Both the position numbers and the translations under genes were made by a program. From positions 1 through 64,000 of the forward strand of contig NW_004190392.2 in assembly GCF_000224145.3 (NCBI RefSeq): DNA of 64,000 nt, given 5' to 3'. The notes under the pieces are model-generated. The model had not been told where the DNA came from. It worked only from the letters and a program-made list of their open reading frames with translations, and did no database searches. The DNA comes from Ciona intestinalis. Taxonomy: Eukaryota; Chordata; Ascidiacea; Phlebobranchia; Cionidae. Shown piece after piece: positions 12,101 through 23,423 of the stretch; position 1 is the first letter of the stretch, and each line of letters begins with the position of its first letter.

Positions 12101-15100
12101 GTGATTGGACAAGCAGTTTCAGTGTTCCACATAAAAGAGACAGAACATGCAGATTTTTCAATGAAGCTAAAAATAGTAAAAAAATTGTTAATAAACTAAA
12201 AAGTAAAGGAAAAAATGAATTATTATGGGCTTTTTTATAAAATTTTAAAAAGTCTTTAAAAATTTTAATGCAACACTTTTTAATATAAAAAAATATCGCT
12301 TTTATAAAAAAACAATAACTTTTGACTTTTTTATGAAAACTATACAAGCAAAGAAGTTAAAAAACTTTTAAATAAACATAAAAACAAAATTCAATGAGAA
12401 AATTCTCACCTGGGTGTGCTCGAGATTGCTCCTTTTACACAAACAAAATGAATTGTAGTTGTAAAGTTTTTTGAAACTCCGTTTTCCACACATGCTTCTC
12501 CATTTGTGTATGTAATAGATAAATGGCCTTTGCTTTCTATAATTGGAGCACTGGTAGGCTTACCAAGATTAGAAATTCCAACTTTTTCCTGTAATATATG
12601 TATAGGTATAGATATGTGTAGTGTTCTGTTTCACACATACCGTGTCAGTTTTTGAGTTACCATGTATGTAACTTTGTGTGCGATTATTTTTTTTAGGATT
12701 TTTTTTAATGTATGGCTGACAATTTAAACAACCCATTAATGACTACTGGGTAGAAGTAATTGTCGTAAAGTGTCTTGCTCAAAAAGATACTTATCAGCAA
12801 TTGGTCCAGCCCAGTGGTCACTAATGAGTTGTCTAGGTTGTTAGCTATAAAGAAAAAACAATCACAAACAAAGTTACACACATGGTAACTAGTAAACTGG
12901 CACGGGTGTATAAAACAGAACACCCATGGTATAACGACTATCATTTCCCGTCACATAAGGATAAAGCAAGTTACATACATTCATTCATACATACACACCT
13001 GTCCATTTGCATCCACAGTTGTAGAGCAAGCAGCAGCTAATGCATCACATGAATCCATAGCACTGGTGCCTTGAACTTCATTAACAGGACGACATACATT
13101 CAAGTAATATTTCGTTTTACCCTGGGAAAGTATGTTGTATTTTATGTTAAAATACATGTATGTATATTAAGCAACCTGTATGTTACTTATGTTACTGTTA
13201 AATTTAAGTAGCTGGATCAATAAACTGAGATTAATAAACCTACAACCCAGACACATGTAATGTTGGGGTTGCCTGGGGAGATATCATATATTTTTGCACT
13301 ACAGTTTTATTCTTAAACTGGGTCCCCTATGCTGTTCGATGTCTATACAAACAAGCAGAGCTAACGTATATTAAATTTGTATTAATCAATGAGTTTCCCT
13401 ATGCTTGACAACTATGAGTATGACTGCATTTTTTGCAAAATGACCCAAAAAATTGCCATGTGTGCCTCACTGAAGACTTAATCTTCACAGAACAAAGAGT
13501 CCCTACCTTAACTGTGTCTTCTCCCCCCATAGCTGACCAGTTGGCATCTTCATTATCCTCAGATTTAGCAAGAGATGAGAGATCATATTGATCGCCTGTG
13601 TTTGGGTCTGTTGCCATGCATTGGACAGATGCAGCAGGGCACACGTATGAGGTGTACCTGGAGAAAAAGGCATTTAACAACAATAATTCAAAATCGAAAT
13701 TAACAACACTGTATTAAATACATAACTCAGAAACTTCCTTACAAATTTACTGTCAAAAATAAACAGCAAAATGGAAGGAATAACTGTAAAAATACGAGAT
13801 ACATTAAAATCTGTGAAAAAAAGCATAAAAAAACAACAGCTTATTGGAATCAAAACACAAATTTAACAATACTAATGCTTACAAACAAAAATCCTAAAAC
13901 ATTAATTAATTAAAATATATAACGACATAAAATCGTCAACAAAAATAAGATCAACAAATCGCAGAACAAATAATAACAACATACCAGTTAAACAGATAAG
14001 TAAAATTTCCTTCATTCACAAACTCAGGATGTCCGACACCTCTTGAGTTATCGCATAGGAATGAAATCTGAGTTGATCTGTTGTGTAGTTTGTTGCTATA
14101 GGAGTCACCATCAGTATATACAAGCTTGATGAAGCCGTCATAGTATGTGAGCTTATCTATGAGTTGTGGGGTTAGTGTATATGCTCGCTGTCGATTTATA
14201 TTATGACTAACGCCGCATTAGGGAATTTATACACTTCATGCTAACTGTTGAACATGAGTGTCTTCCTATACACTAGACACACATGGTGTATTCATACACC
14301 TCATGCTCACTGTCAAGTTATAACATGAGTGTCTTCCTATACACTAGACATACATGGTGTATTCAAACACCTCATGCTCACTGTCCAGTTATAACATGGG
14401 TGTCTTCTTATACACTAGACACACATGGTGTATTCGTACACCTCATGCTCACTGTCAAGTTATAACATGGGTGTCTTCTTATACACTAGACATACATGGT
14501 GTATTCATACACCTCATGCTCACTGTCAAGTTATAACATGGGTGTCTTCTTATACACTAGACATGCATGGTGTATTCATACACCTCATGCTCACTGTCAA
14601 GTTATAACATGGGTGTCTTCTTATACACTAGACACACATGGTGTATTCGTACACCTCATGCTCACTGTCAAGTTATAACATGGGTGTCTTCTTATACACT
14701 AGACATGCATGGTGTATTCATACACCTCATGCTCACTGTCAAGTTATAACATTTGTGTATTCTTATACACCAGACACATGGTATATTCAGACACCTCATG
14801 CTCACTGTCACTTTCAAATAAACAAATTATTTGTATTCAAAATTGCCAGAAAATTTCTGCATAATTACCACAACATACCAGATACTTGACCAGTAGTGAA
14901 ACTCCTCATTTGACCCGACCTCTTGCTCTGACAAACAGCAGGATGGTTGTTCTGGTTATTACACGGCGTGTTTTTAAGCTCCCCGCATACATTAAGGTAA
15001 TAATCATAATCTCCAACTGGTATCTGAATATTTTAAATTTGTATTATTATTTTTTGTTTTTTTTTGTGTTAAATAGATTTTTTTTAAATCAGTGGTCACT

Positions 15101-18100
15101 TAAAGGGGTTGTAGCACCCTGGGTATTCTGGCCTAAATCTAAGGCCCCAATGTTGTGTTAAGGACATGACATCATCCATAAAGAATAGAAGAACTCTTTA
15201 CTTCTGTATGGGTAAGCTCCTATATCCATTTTTACTGATATAATGCCAATTTTTAACCAGTAGAAACAATCTACATCTTTTATTTAGAATGGAGAATGTT
15301 CTGACACATTTTTAAAACTTGTAAATTTTACACAAAATAAAAAAATCACAACTTTTTAAATTTAATTTATATTTTTAAAAAAGCTTACCTTATACATGTG
15401 TTCTGATTGGGTGAGCCTTCTGAGGTCAAAGGTCAGACCAGAATCTTCATCACTGACCATACACCCTGTACCTGTCACTGTTTTCAATGGACAAGCTGCT
15501 GCTGTATGCCATGTCATAGACACCACACAATCATCAGAGGACCGATACTTTAACACAGGACTACTTTCCAAATCACCTGAAATTTTTGTTAAAAATTTTG
15601 ATAAAAATTCTATGTATACGGGATAATACCAAAAAAAAATTAAAAGATAGTAAAAACTGTAAAAATAAAAAGTAAAAAAGCTGAGAATTGCACTGCACAC
15701 AGAAAGAACTCTGGCTAAATGTCAATTCCCTTGTTATGCCGCATTATAGAACCTCACCCATATAGAATGTTGGGATAATGGGCCAACTTTGGCCTAAATC
15801 TCGGGTGCCATGGCGTGTCACGCTGTAAGACTTCACTCATATAGAATAGAATGAGCATATACAATGTTGGAATAATGGGCCATATCTGGCCTCAATCACA
15901 TGTCTGCTTCCATACTTAAAGACACTACCCATATAAAATAGACTTCATCTTCCATGTAACATATTTAATACTTGTTGTAAGATGTTTTTACCAATATAGA
16001 ACAGAATCTGTTTATTTACAATACAATTAGCTTAAATTATTCTTACCAAGCCTACAATACATTGTAATGAGAGCGGTTTTCATTCCACCAGAAGCACAAA
16101 CACCACCAGTATAGTTTAACATTATTGTGTTGCTCTGCAAGGAGATTGAATCATTTATTTGCATCAAGCCCAGAGGTTACAGGTTCAAGGCTTAACGCTG
16201 CTACCATTGTGAAAGTGTGTGTCCTTGGGCAAGACACTTAATATCAATTGCTTAAACCCAGTGGTTACTTATGGTTTGTCTAAATTGATATCCATAAATT
16301 ACAGAAAACATTGTCAGCAATACATTACAGAAAAACTGTCAGTAAAAAAATGACAAAAAATTGCCATTTATACATTACAAAACAATTTGTTAGTCAATTA
16401 TTGCAAAAAAATGACAGTCATGCATTATGTCACCGCATATGGTGCAAATTAAGACACTGAATTATAACTTGCCTAATTATACAAGAAAAACAGTGACCAT
16501 ATACAACTCACTTTAGCTGTGATCTTTGATCTTGAAAAAGAACCAAACGACAGTGGAGTATTAGCACCTTGTACAAGGCATACAGAGGAACTTGGTGGGC
16601 AGTTTACGGTGTCAGCATCTCTTATTACTTCTCTGTTTAAAGTGATAAATTTTTTTTAATCATTTAGCATCAGTGTAAAATTCTGGAAGGACTATTTTAA
16701 ATCAACATTCTATTTGACAGCAACAGCATATAAATAATATTGATTAGAAAATATAGCACTGCTAGTCTAGAGACCAAAGGATACGGGTTCAAAGCTCGAT
16801 GCCGCTACTGTTTATTTGTATGTGTCTAGAGTCTAGACAGTTAGGGACTATTGCTTTGACCCATAACAAAAAATACTCATATTATAATCACCCACAAATT
16901 AACATTACGTAGTAGGTCCTAAGCAGGCATAAGGTGTATGAAACATAATACCTATGTTTTAACAACTGTAGTTGGCTTTTTAGTTGATATATGCAAGGTA
17001 ATGTAAGAACACCTACCCACAAACATTAACAAAATATCTGCGTCTGTTATTCGAAGCTGTTTCACTGCCATCCAGTACTTCCCAGTTTGTGTTGTGTGAA
17101 TCTGGGTAAAAATGGACAAAATTTAGAAAAAAAAAACTCTACATACATGGTAAATAGGAAAGTTATGTTTTTCTAAAACAACTATGGCAGCAAAAATGTT
17201 ATAAGAAAGTTGTAAAGTAGCAACAACTCCACAAAAAGTAACTTGTGGGTGTTTATATAGAAACGTGATTTAGAAAGTTTTAAACAGATTATAAAAAAAA
17301 CTAAAAAAAAAAACTAAAGAGGTTACATAAAAAATAGAGTATATATATAAATATATAAAACAGCCAAAAAAATTTAAAGATTTTTAAAAACAGTTAATTA
17401 AAAAATAAAACAGGTTGTAAAATTAGATGCACCTAACCTAATGTTCTTGTGAGAGGGGATAAATCGTAATTCTGTCCTTTTTCATCCACTAGATGACATG
17501 ATGGATCAGCAGCAATGCAAGCGTGACTTGTTTGCCATTCAAAGTAATATGTACAGTGTAACTCATGGCTGAAAATAGGGCTGCCAACGCCTGTTGATAT
17601 GTATTTGTTATTTTGGAATGTAAATACACATAACGGAGTGCCTAGGGTAAAATGTCTCTTTTAAAACAGAGATGATATTATATGTTTTAGCACCCAAGTT
17701 TTAAGCTTTAAACAGCCCGGATGTTGGTGTCTGTACAAACAAGCAGAGCAAAAATATTTTTCATTAACCAGATTAATCAATAAGGTTCCTTATGTTTGTG
17801 ACTATGAGGGTAACTGCATTCTAGGATAATTTTGAAAACCTGACATCTATAACTAAGAGAGCCTTGAAAGCTACATATTTTTTATTATATCTCTGAAAGA
17901 ACAAAATAATATTTTGCTTAAAAAGAAATCACCGTAGAAACTATTTAATCCATATGAATATAATGGTAAACAAGTTCAATCAACCAAAATATTGCCTGGC
18001 ATTTTGTAGAACGATTGTAAGAATTGATTGTTTTGGTGGATTGTTACAAATGAATTGTTATGCTAATAAAAAATTATAAAAGAACTTATCTTGGTAACAA

Positions 18101-21100
18101 TTGTGCTAAGAAATACCTACTTGTGTATATGTGTATAACAGTACATTATATGATAGGCTTATATTTTATATGCTACATAATGTACGAAAAATTCTTTGTC
18201 AGCATTTTTTAGTTTGACCTTTTACTCAGGTCACTTTTAATAGGATCAAATGTTAATCAAAACAGGTTAAGTTTAAATATTGCAACAAAAAGTTTAATTT
18301 TAAATTTAACTAAAATTTTGTTTTTTTAACACTGACCTGCAGTTTTATTGCATTGGAATAAAATCACTGATGTGCGACGAAAGCCGTTGCCGTGACAACG
18401 GTCGCCATCTTTGTAAGTGAGGGTGAGCTGTCCGTCAAAATATTTCACCCTGTAACCATCTAGTTCACCCCCTATGTATCCAAGCGTGTTGCTTGCTGTG
18501 AAAAGTGGGTGATAATTGGGATGAAAGAGCATTGGCAGTAAGCATAAGGAGTATAAAAACACAATGTGTGTCTGGTGTATAAGAAGACACCCATGTTATA
18601 ACTCAACAGTGAGCATGAGGTGTATGAATACACCATGTGTGCCTGATATATAAGAAGACACCAATGTTATAACTAGACAGTGAGCATAGGGTGTATGAAT
18701 ATTCACACTTACATGTAGTTTGGCATACAGTGTTCTTAGTTTTATCTCTTTTAGCACCGCACGAAGTTCCAGTGGCTTCACACACATTGATGTAAAAAAC
18801 AGTGTCTGCTGTATCATGAATATTTACAGTGTAATGATTACCTGTGAAAATAAAGAAAATTATAAAACAAGGTTTCTCATGTTATAGTTCGCACCTTTAA
18901 AAGCAGTCGAAGTAACCCTACGCTTAGCGCCAGACAAATTAAGATAACATCACAGAGTAGGTGTAAAAACACCTTTTTCCAATTGAATGTAAATATGTTT
19001 TTAACTGTAAGCGTGATTTAACGACTGTTGTTCAGTCACTATATTCTATCTTTTTGTTTAAATACTTTTAAGACAAATTAAATTTATTATAATTTAATAA
19101 TTTACCATGCAAGGTCAAAGGTGAAAGGTCAAGGTCAACCCCATGACGTGCAAGGTCAAGCCCGCAGGTCGTGCTTGTTACAAAGTCAGTGATGCACGCA
19201 GCTTCCGTCCACCACTCGATGGAGTATTGACAATTGGTTGAACTTGTTATAATTGGGGGTCTGCAAGAAAAAACTGAAATAAAAATAAAGAAAAAAAAAC
19301 AAGCAAAAATTTTTTTAAAAAATCATTTTTTTTTTAAATAATCACAGAACTACAAAACTCTATTCTTAAGACTCCAATTAGGTGTTTAATTGTTCAAAAG
19401 ATCAGGAAATAATTAGGTGCTAATGGTATTCTATCCCCATCCTACCCCACAATATTATAGGTATGTAACAGTGTAACTATAAACTTATAAACAGATTCTT
19501 TATAGATGTGCATTTAGGAACTTAATGGTTTATAAAAGCAGAACATTATAGTAATATTGTATGCTTGCTGGGCATTTCCTAGACTGCTGCAGCATTAAGC
19601 TGTCAGCAATAATCCATTCATAACTTCCTCATTAATACAATAGACTAACTCTACATAGAGAACCATGGTATACTGTAATAGTATGTATGAATGAGTCATG
19701 AAGAAGTAGTTTCTGTATATTATAATTATAGAAACTGTATGGCTATAACATTATTACAATGTTTTTAAAATATGATCTGTTTTTTACATCTTGTGCTCGC
19801 TTACAAGTTACTACGTTATGTAACTTTGTGGGTGATTATTTTTGAGGCATTGGTTTTCGGAATGTATAGTATAGCTGACGTTTTAGACAACTTTTTAGGA
19901 ACCACTGGGTTAGGGCCATTGCTGCTAGGTGTCTTACACAAGGATACACACAGCTACAATAGTAGCAGCGTCAAGCATGTTACCAAAACTCTGGACTGGA
20001 AAAAAGCATGCTAACCATTTTGCACCAGCACCAGACAAAAAAATAATATGATTATATGTATGTAAAAATGACAAAAACTGCCTTAAAGCAATAAAAAAAG
20101 TTATACCCTGAACAAGTGATATATAGATATATATTTACATAAAGGGTAAATAACTGACCTGCTACCCCCTCTATCAGCACCTGGACACACAAAGTTAATC
20201 TTAACTTGAGGAATGTTTCCTAAACATTCTGGGGGACTGTTGCTTGCTTCTCCGTGGTAGGTTAATACCATTCTGTAATGAAATAAATTTGGGTCAAATA
20301 ATTTACAAAAATTGCGTAATTTTATGTTGTACTACAGTATAAAAGAGTAGAAAAACATTTTTTTAGCATATTTTTAAATGTAGACACCAGTTTAAAGTTG
20401 AGAGCATGAAGTATGTTCAACATAAATTGTTTGAATTAAAATGTGATGTGCATTATATACTTTACAGGCTGCAATTGGGCCAACGGAGTGGCACATTTTA
20501 GACTGTCTAAAGTACTGTAAGCAATTAAAAAAATAATCACCCACAAAGTTATATATCTTGTAAGCGGGCATAAAGTATGAAACTAATAAGCTGTGGTATG
20601 AGGACAGTCGTTCCACGCCAAGCAAAAATAAACAATTTTTTTTTGTTATTTTTAACAGTAAAGATCCTATTCTGTTCTATATAGGTAAGGTCGTACAGCA
20701 AGACAAGCCAAGAAAAAAACATTAAAATACAGCAATAGCTTCAATACAAACACACACACATGATATATATACCTGTTATTTTCCCCAATACTCAAAGGTG
20801 ATCCCACGAAACCCAAGGCATAACCCACACCTTCTTTTACTAAGCAAGCAGCTGAACCCTCCGGACATTGACCCACATTACTGAACTCACTGTCGCCACC
20901 TACTGAGCGAATATCCCGACAAACGTTGATGTAAATTTTGTCCGAAATCGAGCTAGTGGGGTCAGTGACCTTGTGACCTCCGACCTTCAAACAAATGAAG
21001 GGGTCAAAGGACTTTATTAAACATATTTTTTAAAAAGCACGGCACACCATGGGACCCAAGATATAGGCCGCAGTTATCCAATTTGCAAGATGGTTGGTAA

Positions 21101-22632
21101 CAGTTAAACATATATATATAGTTTACTCATACAAATGAACATAGTTAACTTACCCTTTTAATCAAGCTCTCTAAGTCTCTTTTATGGTGATTGGAGTCAT
21201 AGGCATAACATCGGACTTCATTTATAGCATCATATTCCGAAGTACGACATGCTAGACTCGTCTCCCAAATAAAATCCACACTACATATGTCTGATGATAT
21301 TACAACAGGGGAACCCTGTGGAGAAATATAAGCTTTAATATGGCGCCGTGGCAAAGTGGTTAGCGTGTCGTTGGGCAAAACCCTTAACGCCAATTTCTCT
21401 AACCCAATGGTCACTAATGGGTTGTCCAAATTATCAGCCATTAAAAAAAGGAAAACACCCCGCAAAAAAATAAACACCCACAAAGTAACATACATGGTAA
21501 CTCGGAAGCTGGCACGAGGTGTATTAACACCCGTGTTACAACGACTGTCGTTTTCCGGCAAAGGGTTTTCCCAAAAATATGCCCAAAGAAGAAATATTAA
21601 ATATAGATAAACTTACCAAAGTTTTTCCGCATTCAAAAGTAATGCTACTTCTGTAGAAAAATGTTCCATTTGAATTAGATTGGCACAGCTTTGTTGTGTT
21701 GTATTCAAGGTAGAAACTAACAGATGATGCAGATTGGTACATAACATTTGGAGGCATGGCAGCGTCCCCGAGAGATTTTCCCACACCTGTTTATATACAC
21801 AGTGTCAAATTTAAAAAGAAATCATCATGTTTAAAATATGTATATATGTAATTGACATTGACAACCTTAAAAGGAACACTAGGTTTGAGCAATTGCCCTT
21901 ATTGTCTTGCTAATATATATGCCACAATGGTAGCAGCATCAAACCTGTTTCACCAGGCTAGACACAGTTGCTAAGACGCCCGTCGTGTGCATTGATATTA
22001 ATGTGCGCCACACCAATTTGTCAGGAACTTATACATTCAGACTGAATAAATATTTTTGTCTACACTATATGTGTAAATGTGTTAATACCTTGTGAAGGAC
22101 GTTGGATTCGGGCCAGGCTGTATATTTAAAGTAACATTTTATTTCTATTTTATAATTACAAACAATTTTTACCATTATTTTGCACCCAACATATGGAGCT
22201 TCCATCACATCCAGCCTGATTGACAGTTTGACAAATGTCAATCAAATAATGTTGTACAGTATCGCCACCATCTCTATATGTTGTCCAATTGCTAAAATTA
22301 AATGAAAACAATGTTTATTTTAAAGTACTACACATACGATTTAGTTTTTCCATTTTCTGTTTGGGTAAGTAAATCAAATACAAATAGTCACATTTTGTAA
22401 CAAAAGTACAGACAAATATAACCAATAAATATCCGAAAACGATTACTGTATTATTGTTTTTTTTTAACCACACATTAACGGTTAGTATACACACGTTATG
22501 AGTGTTAACTTACCCTGTAAGTTGGCTTAAATTTTTCCCGTGAACATTTTCACAACTTTGAAAAACTTCCGCGTATGTAGGCGAAGCAATAAATAATATA
22601 GCAGCAAAATACAACGTATATTTTATAATCAT
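73..22632 (-). CDS. IGF2R: Cation-independent mannose 6-phosphate receptor, 3' end off the left edge
   Basis: Type I membrane receptor that sorts mannose 6-phosphate-tagged lysosomal enzymes from the Golgi and cell surface. ATG at 22632 opens a signal peptide (hydrophobic core YTLYFAAILFIASPTYA). Fifteen MRH-type repeats follow, each with an xDL motif, an INVC-like motif and a C-x-Y-x-F-x-W-x-T-x-x-x-C-like close; then a membrane helix and an acidic tail. About 2,410 residues are visible, near vertebrate length (about 2,490). Exons (high to low): 22632-22514, 22291-22173, 21786-21617, 21315-21154, 20984-20773, 20272-20159, 19260-19106, 18841-18713, 18495-18337, 17641-17438, 17101-17017, 16632-16512, 16134-16047, 15576-15389, 15023-14879, 14156-13985, 13657-13507, 13121-12999, 12588-12410, 12166-11974, 11780-11614, 11326-11163, 10917-10783, 10490-10307, 9997-9774, 9704-9622, 9211-9115, 8965-8791, 8496-8317, 8124-7850, 7673-7548, 7090-6961, 6596-6406, 5821-5637, 5461-5297, 5073-4903, 4673-4466, 4131-3990, 3639-3544, 3188-3098, 2784-2609, 2341-2204, 1894-1683, 1258-1162, 1010-918, then about 703-459 and 166-73. 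Phases agree at every join except 918 to 703. I saw no fibronectin type II insert in domain 13. IGF2 binding is not implied outside mammals. Confidence 0.93.
459..703 (-). other. IGF2R: Transmembrane exon of the M6P receptor
   Basis: The minus strand here carries a stalk, a hydrophobic stretch of about 22 residues (MLVEFVAGVFVTVGVLFILV and on), a basic stop-transfer segment (RNPGRR) and the tail start GVKYRYIRV, followed by a donor at 458. KYRYIRV lines up with the KYSKV-type tyrosine sorting signal of vertebrate CI-MPR. The acceptor at 705/704 (tttttccccag) needs one leftover base for this frame, but the preceding exon (1010-918) leaves two. With two bases the exon is read in another frame, lacking a hydrophobic helix and stopping at 553. 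A missed microexon, unusual splice or small indel must reconcile this. Confidence 0.75.
3230..3490 (+). repeat. 71-bp minisatellite relatives, three to four diverged units
   Basis: Partly decayed units (CACCTCATGCTCACTGTC recurring) in the M6P-receptor intron 3543-3189. Shorter variants at the left and canonical units at the right suggest older and younger expansions. Confidence 0.75.
5175..5285 (-). repeat. 71-bp minisatellite, about one and a half units
   Basis: GTGTCTGGTGTATAAGAAGA followed by CACCCATGTTATAACTTGAC, the family core on the minus strand, just after exon 5461-5297 of the M6P receptor. Single or partial copies also occur at about 26065-26160 and 27905-27995 (IQUB introns) and at the right edge. 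Confidence 0.8.
12625..12975. repeat. Long inverted repeat made of two facing SINE copies
   Basis: Left arm (about 12625-12785) is the element's minus orientation and right arm (about 12790-12975) its plus orientation, meeting near 12787. The transcript of this receptor intron could fold into a long hairpin. Confidence 0.6.
14215..14800 (+). repeat. 71-bp minisatellite, about eight units
   Basis: Near-identical units with the core ATGGTGTATTCATACACCTC, then ATGCTCACTGTCAAGTTATA and CATGGGTGTCTTCTTATACA. The ATGGTGTATTC word recurs at 14283, 14354, 14425, 14496, 14567, 14638 and 14709, exactly 71 bases apart. The array sits in an M6P-receptor intron (14878-14157). Because 71 is not a multiple of three, each unit opens the same short frame shifted by one; none of it is coding. 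Confidence 0.95.
18540..18705 (-). repeat. 71-bp minisatellite, two to three units
   Basis: Units of the dispersed family in the M6P-receptor intron between 18713 and 18495, reaching to within about ten bases of the exon boundary at 18713. Confidence 0.85.
21335..21590 (+). mobile_element. tRNA-derived SINE, plus orientation
   Basis: Starts with a tRNA-like head, TGGCGCCGTGGCAAAGTGG then TTAGCGTGTC (A-box-like). It continues with the conserved body AACCCAATGGTCACTAATGG, GTTGTCCAAATTATCAGCC and the tail TCACCCACAAAGTAACATAC...AACACCCGTGTTACAACGAC. It lies in the M6P-receptor intron between 21616 and 21316. Confidence 0.75.
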
Positions 22633-22645
22633 GATTCTGTTAAAG
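22633..22645 (-). promoter_or_regulatory. Splice (possibly spliced-leader) acceptor just before the M6P receptor start
   Basis: Reading leftward, a pyrimidine-rich run ends in AG at 22638-22637, only four bases before the ATG at 22632. Such a short distance between acceptor and start is typical of tunicate genes that receive a trans-spliced leader, but a cis-spliced 5' UTR exon would look the same. Confidence 0.4.
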
Positions 22646-23118
22646 CAGAATATTAGGTTTATGCCCAGAAAATATATAAAAAAAACAATTAAAATGCAAT
22701 TCAGCAAGAAACAAAAAGTTATTATAAGTCTGACTCAAGTTTAAGGGGATTCCCCCTTGTTAAGTCAGCATAATAATACGTCATAATCACGCGAGCTCAA
22801 ATAGAAATGTGTTATAACGTTTAGACTTTAGATAATAAAATAAACTATAATCTATACGCATCGTTTTTGTGGCTTATTAATAACAAAGTTTATAAATACC
22901 ATGGCATTTGTTTAGGATAACAAAATAGTGGGTAATATTCATTTAAAGCCAAATATAGCATATAATAATAAATATACATGCGTAGCGACCCTCGAAAAGC
23001 AATGCTTTGTAAAACTATATAACAGTACAGTAATACAATATATATATTGTTAATAACTGGTGTTCAAAACTCTTCTGCTACGTATGATATGACGTAGAAC
23101 GAAACACTATTTCTATGC

Positions 23119-23133
23119 GTAACTCATAGCAAC
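23119..23133 (+). promoter_or_regulatory. X-box-like (RFX) motif upstream of IQUB
   Basis: GTAACTCATAGCAAC fits the X-box form RYYNYY-N1-3-RRNRAC at all but one informative position (third base A). RFX factors bind such sites in promoters of ciliary genes, and the downstream gene is cilium-linked. A single near-match is weak evidence by itself. Confidence 0.35.
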
Positions 23134-23423
23134 CACCACAGCTTGTTTACTTTCTATGAAAGATTTATAAAAAGAAGAAAATGCGCGTTTTTTTCTGTTA
23201 AAACTACACAAAACTGCGTATTCATCTTGTAAAATATAGAATAAAATTACTATCTGAAGAGCAGTGATAAAATTTAATGACTAAATTCAAATTTTAAACC
23301 TGTTTTTAGCAGTGTAAATGTCCCTTATTATTTTGCAGCAGTTTTACAAATGTAAACCTGTAAAGTTTGTAAATCTACACTGAATACACGTTTATTTAAT
23401 GGAATTTAAGCTTTTCTGATATA

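Larger units (their letters stand above)
22633..23423. promoter_or_regulatory. Divergent promoter between the M6P receptor and IQUB
   Basis: The 791 bases between the two start codons are head-to-head 5' flanks and carry none of the dispersed repeats that fill neighbouring introns. No clear TATA box was picked for either gene. A motif resembling an RFX X-box lies at 23119-23133, about 290 bases before the IQUB start. The role as a shared promoter is inferred from geometry alone. Confidence 0.6.

Noticed and set aside
14283..14889. Series of overlapping 60-83 codon plus-strand frames with near-identical products
   Set aside because: They are the 71-bp minisatellite read in successive frames; the same happens on the minus strand at 28791-29044. 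The intron position and lack of codon constraint argue against a peptide family.
16735..16830. Possible tRNA gene (GGGTTCAAAGCTCGATGCCGC region)
   Set aside because: Only the B-box-like half resembles a tRNA and the flank continues into the shared SINE body, so it is a SINE head, not a tRNA gene.
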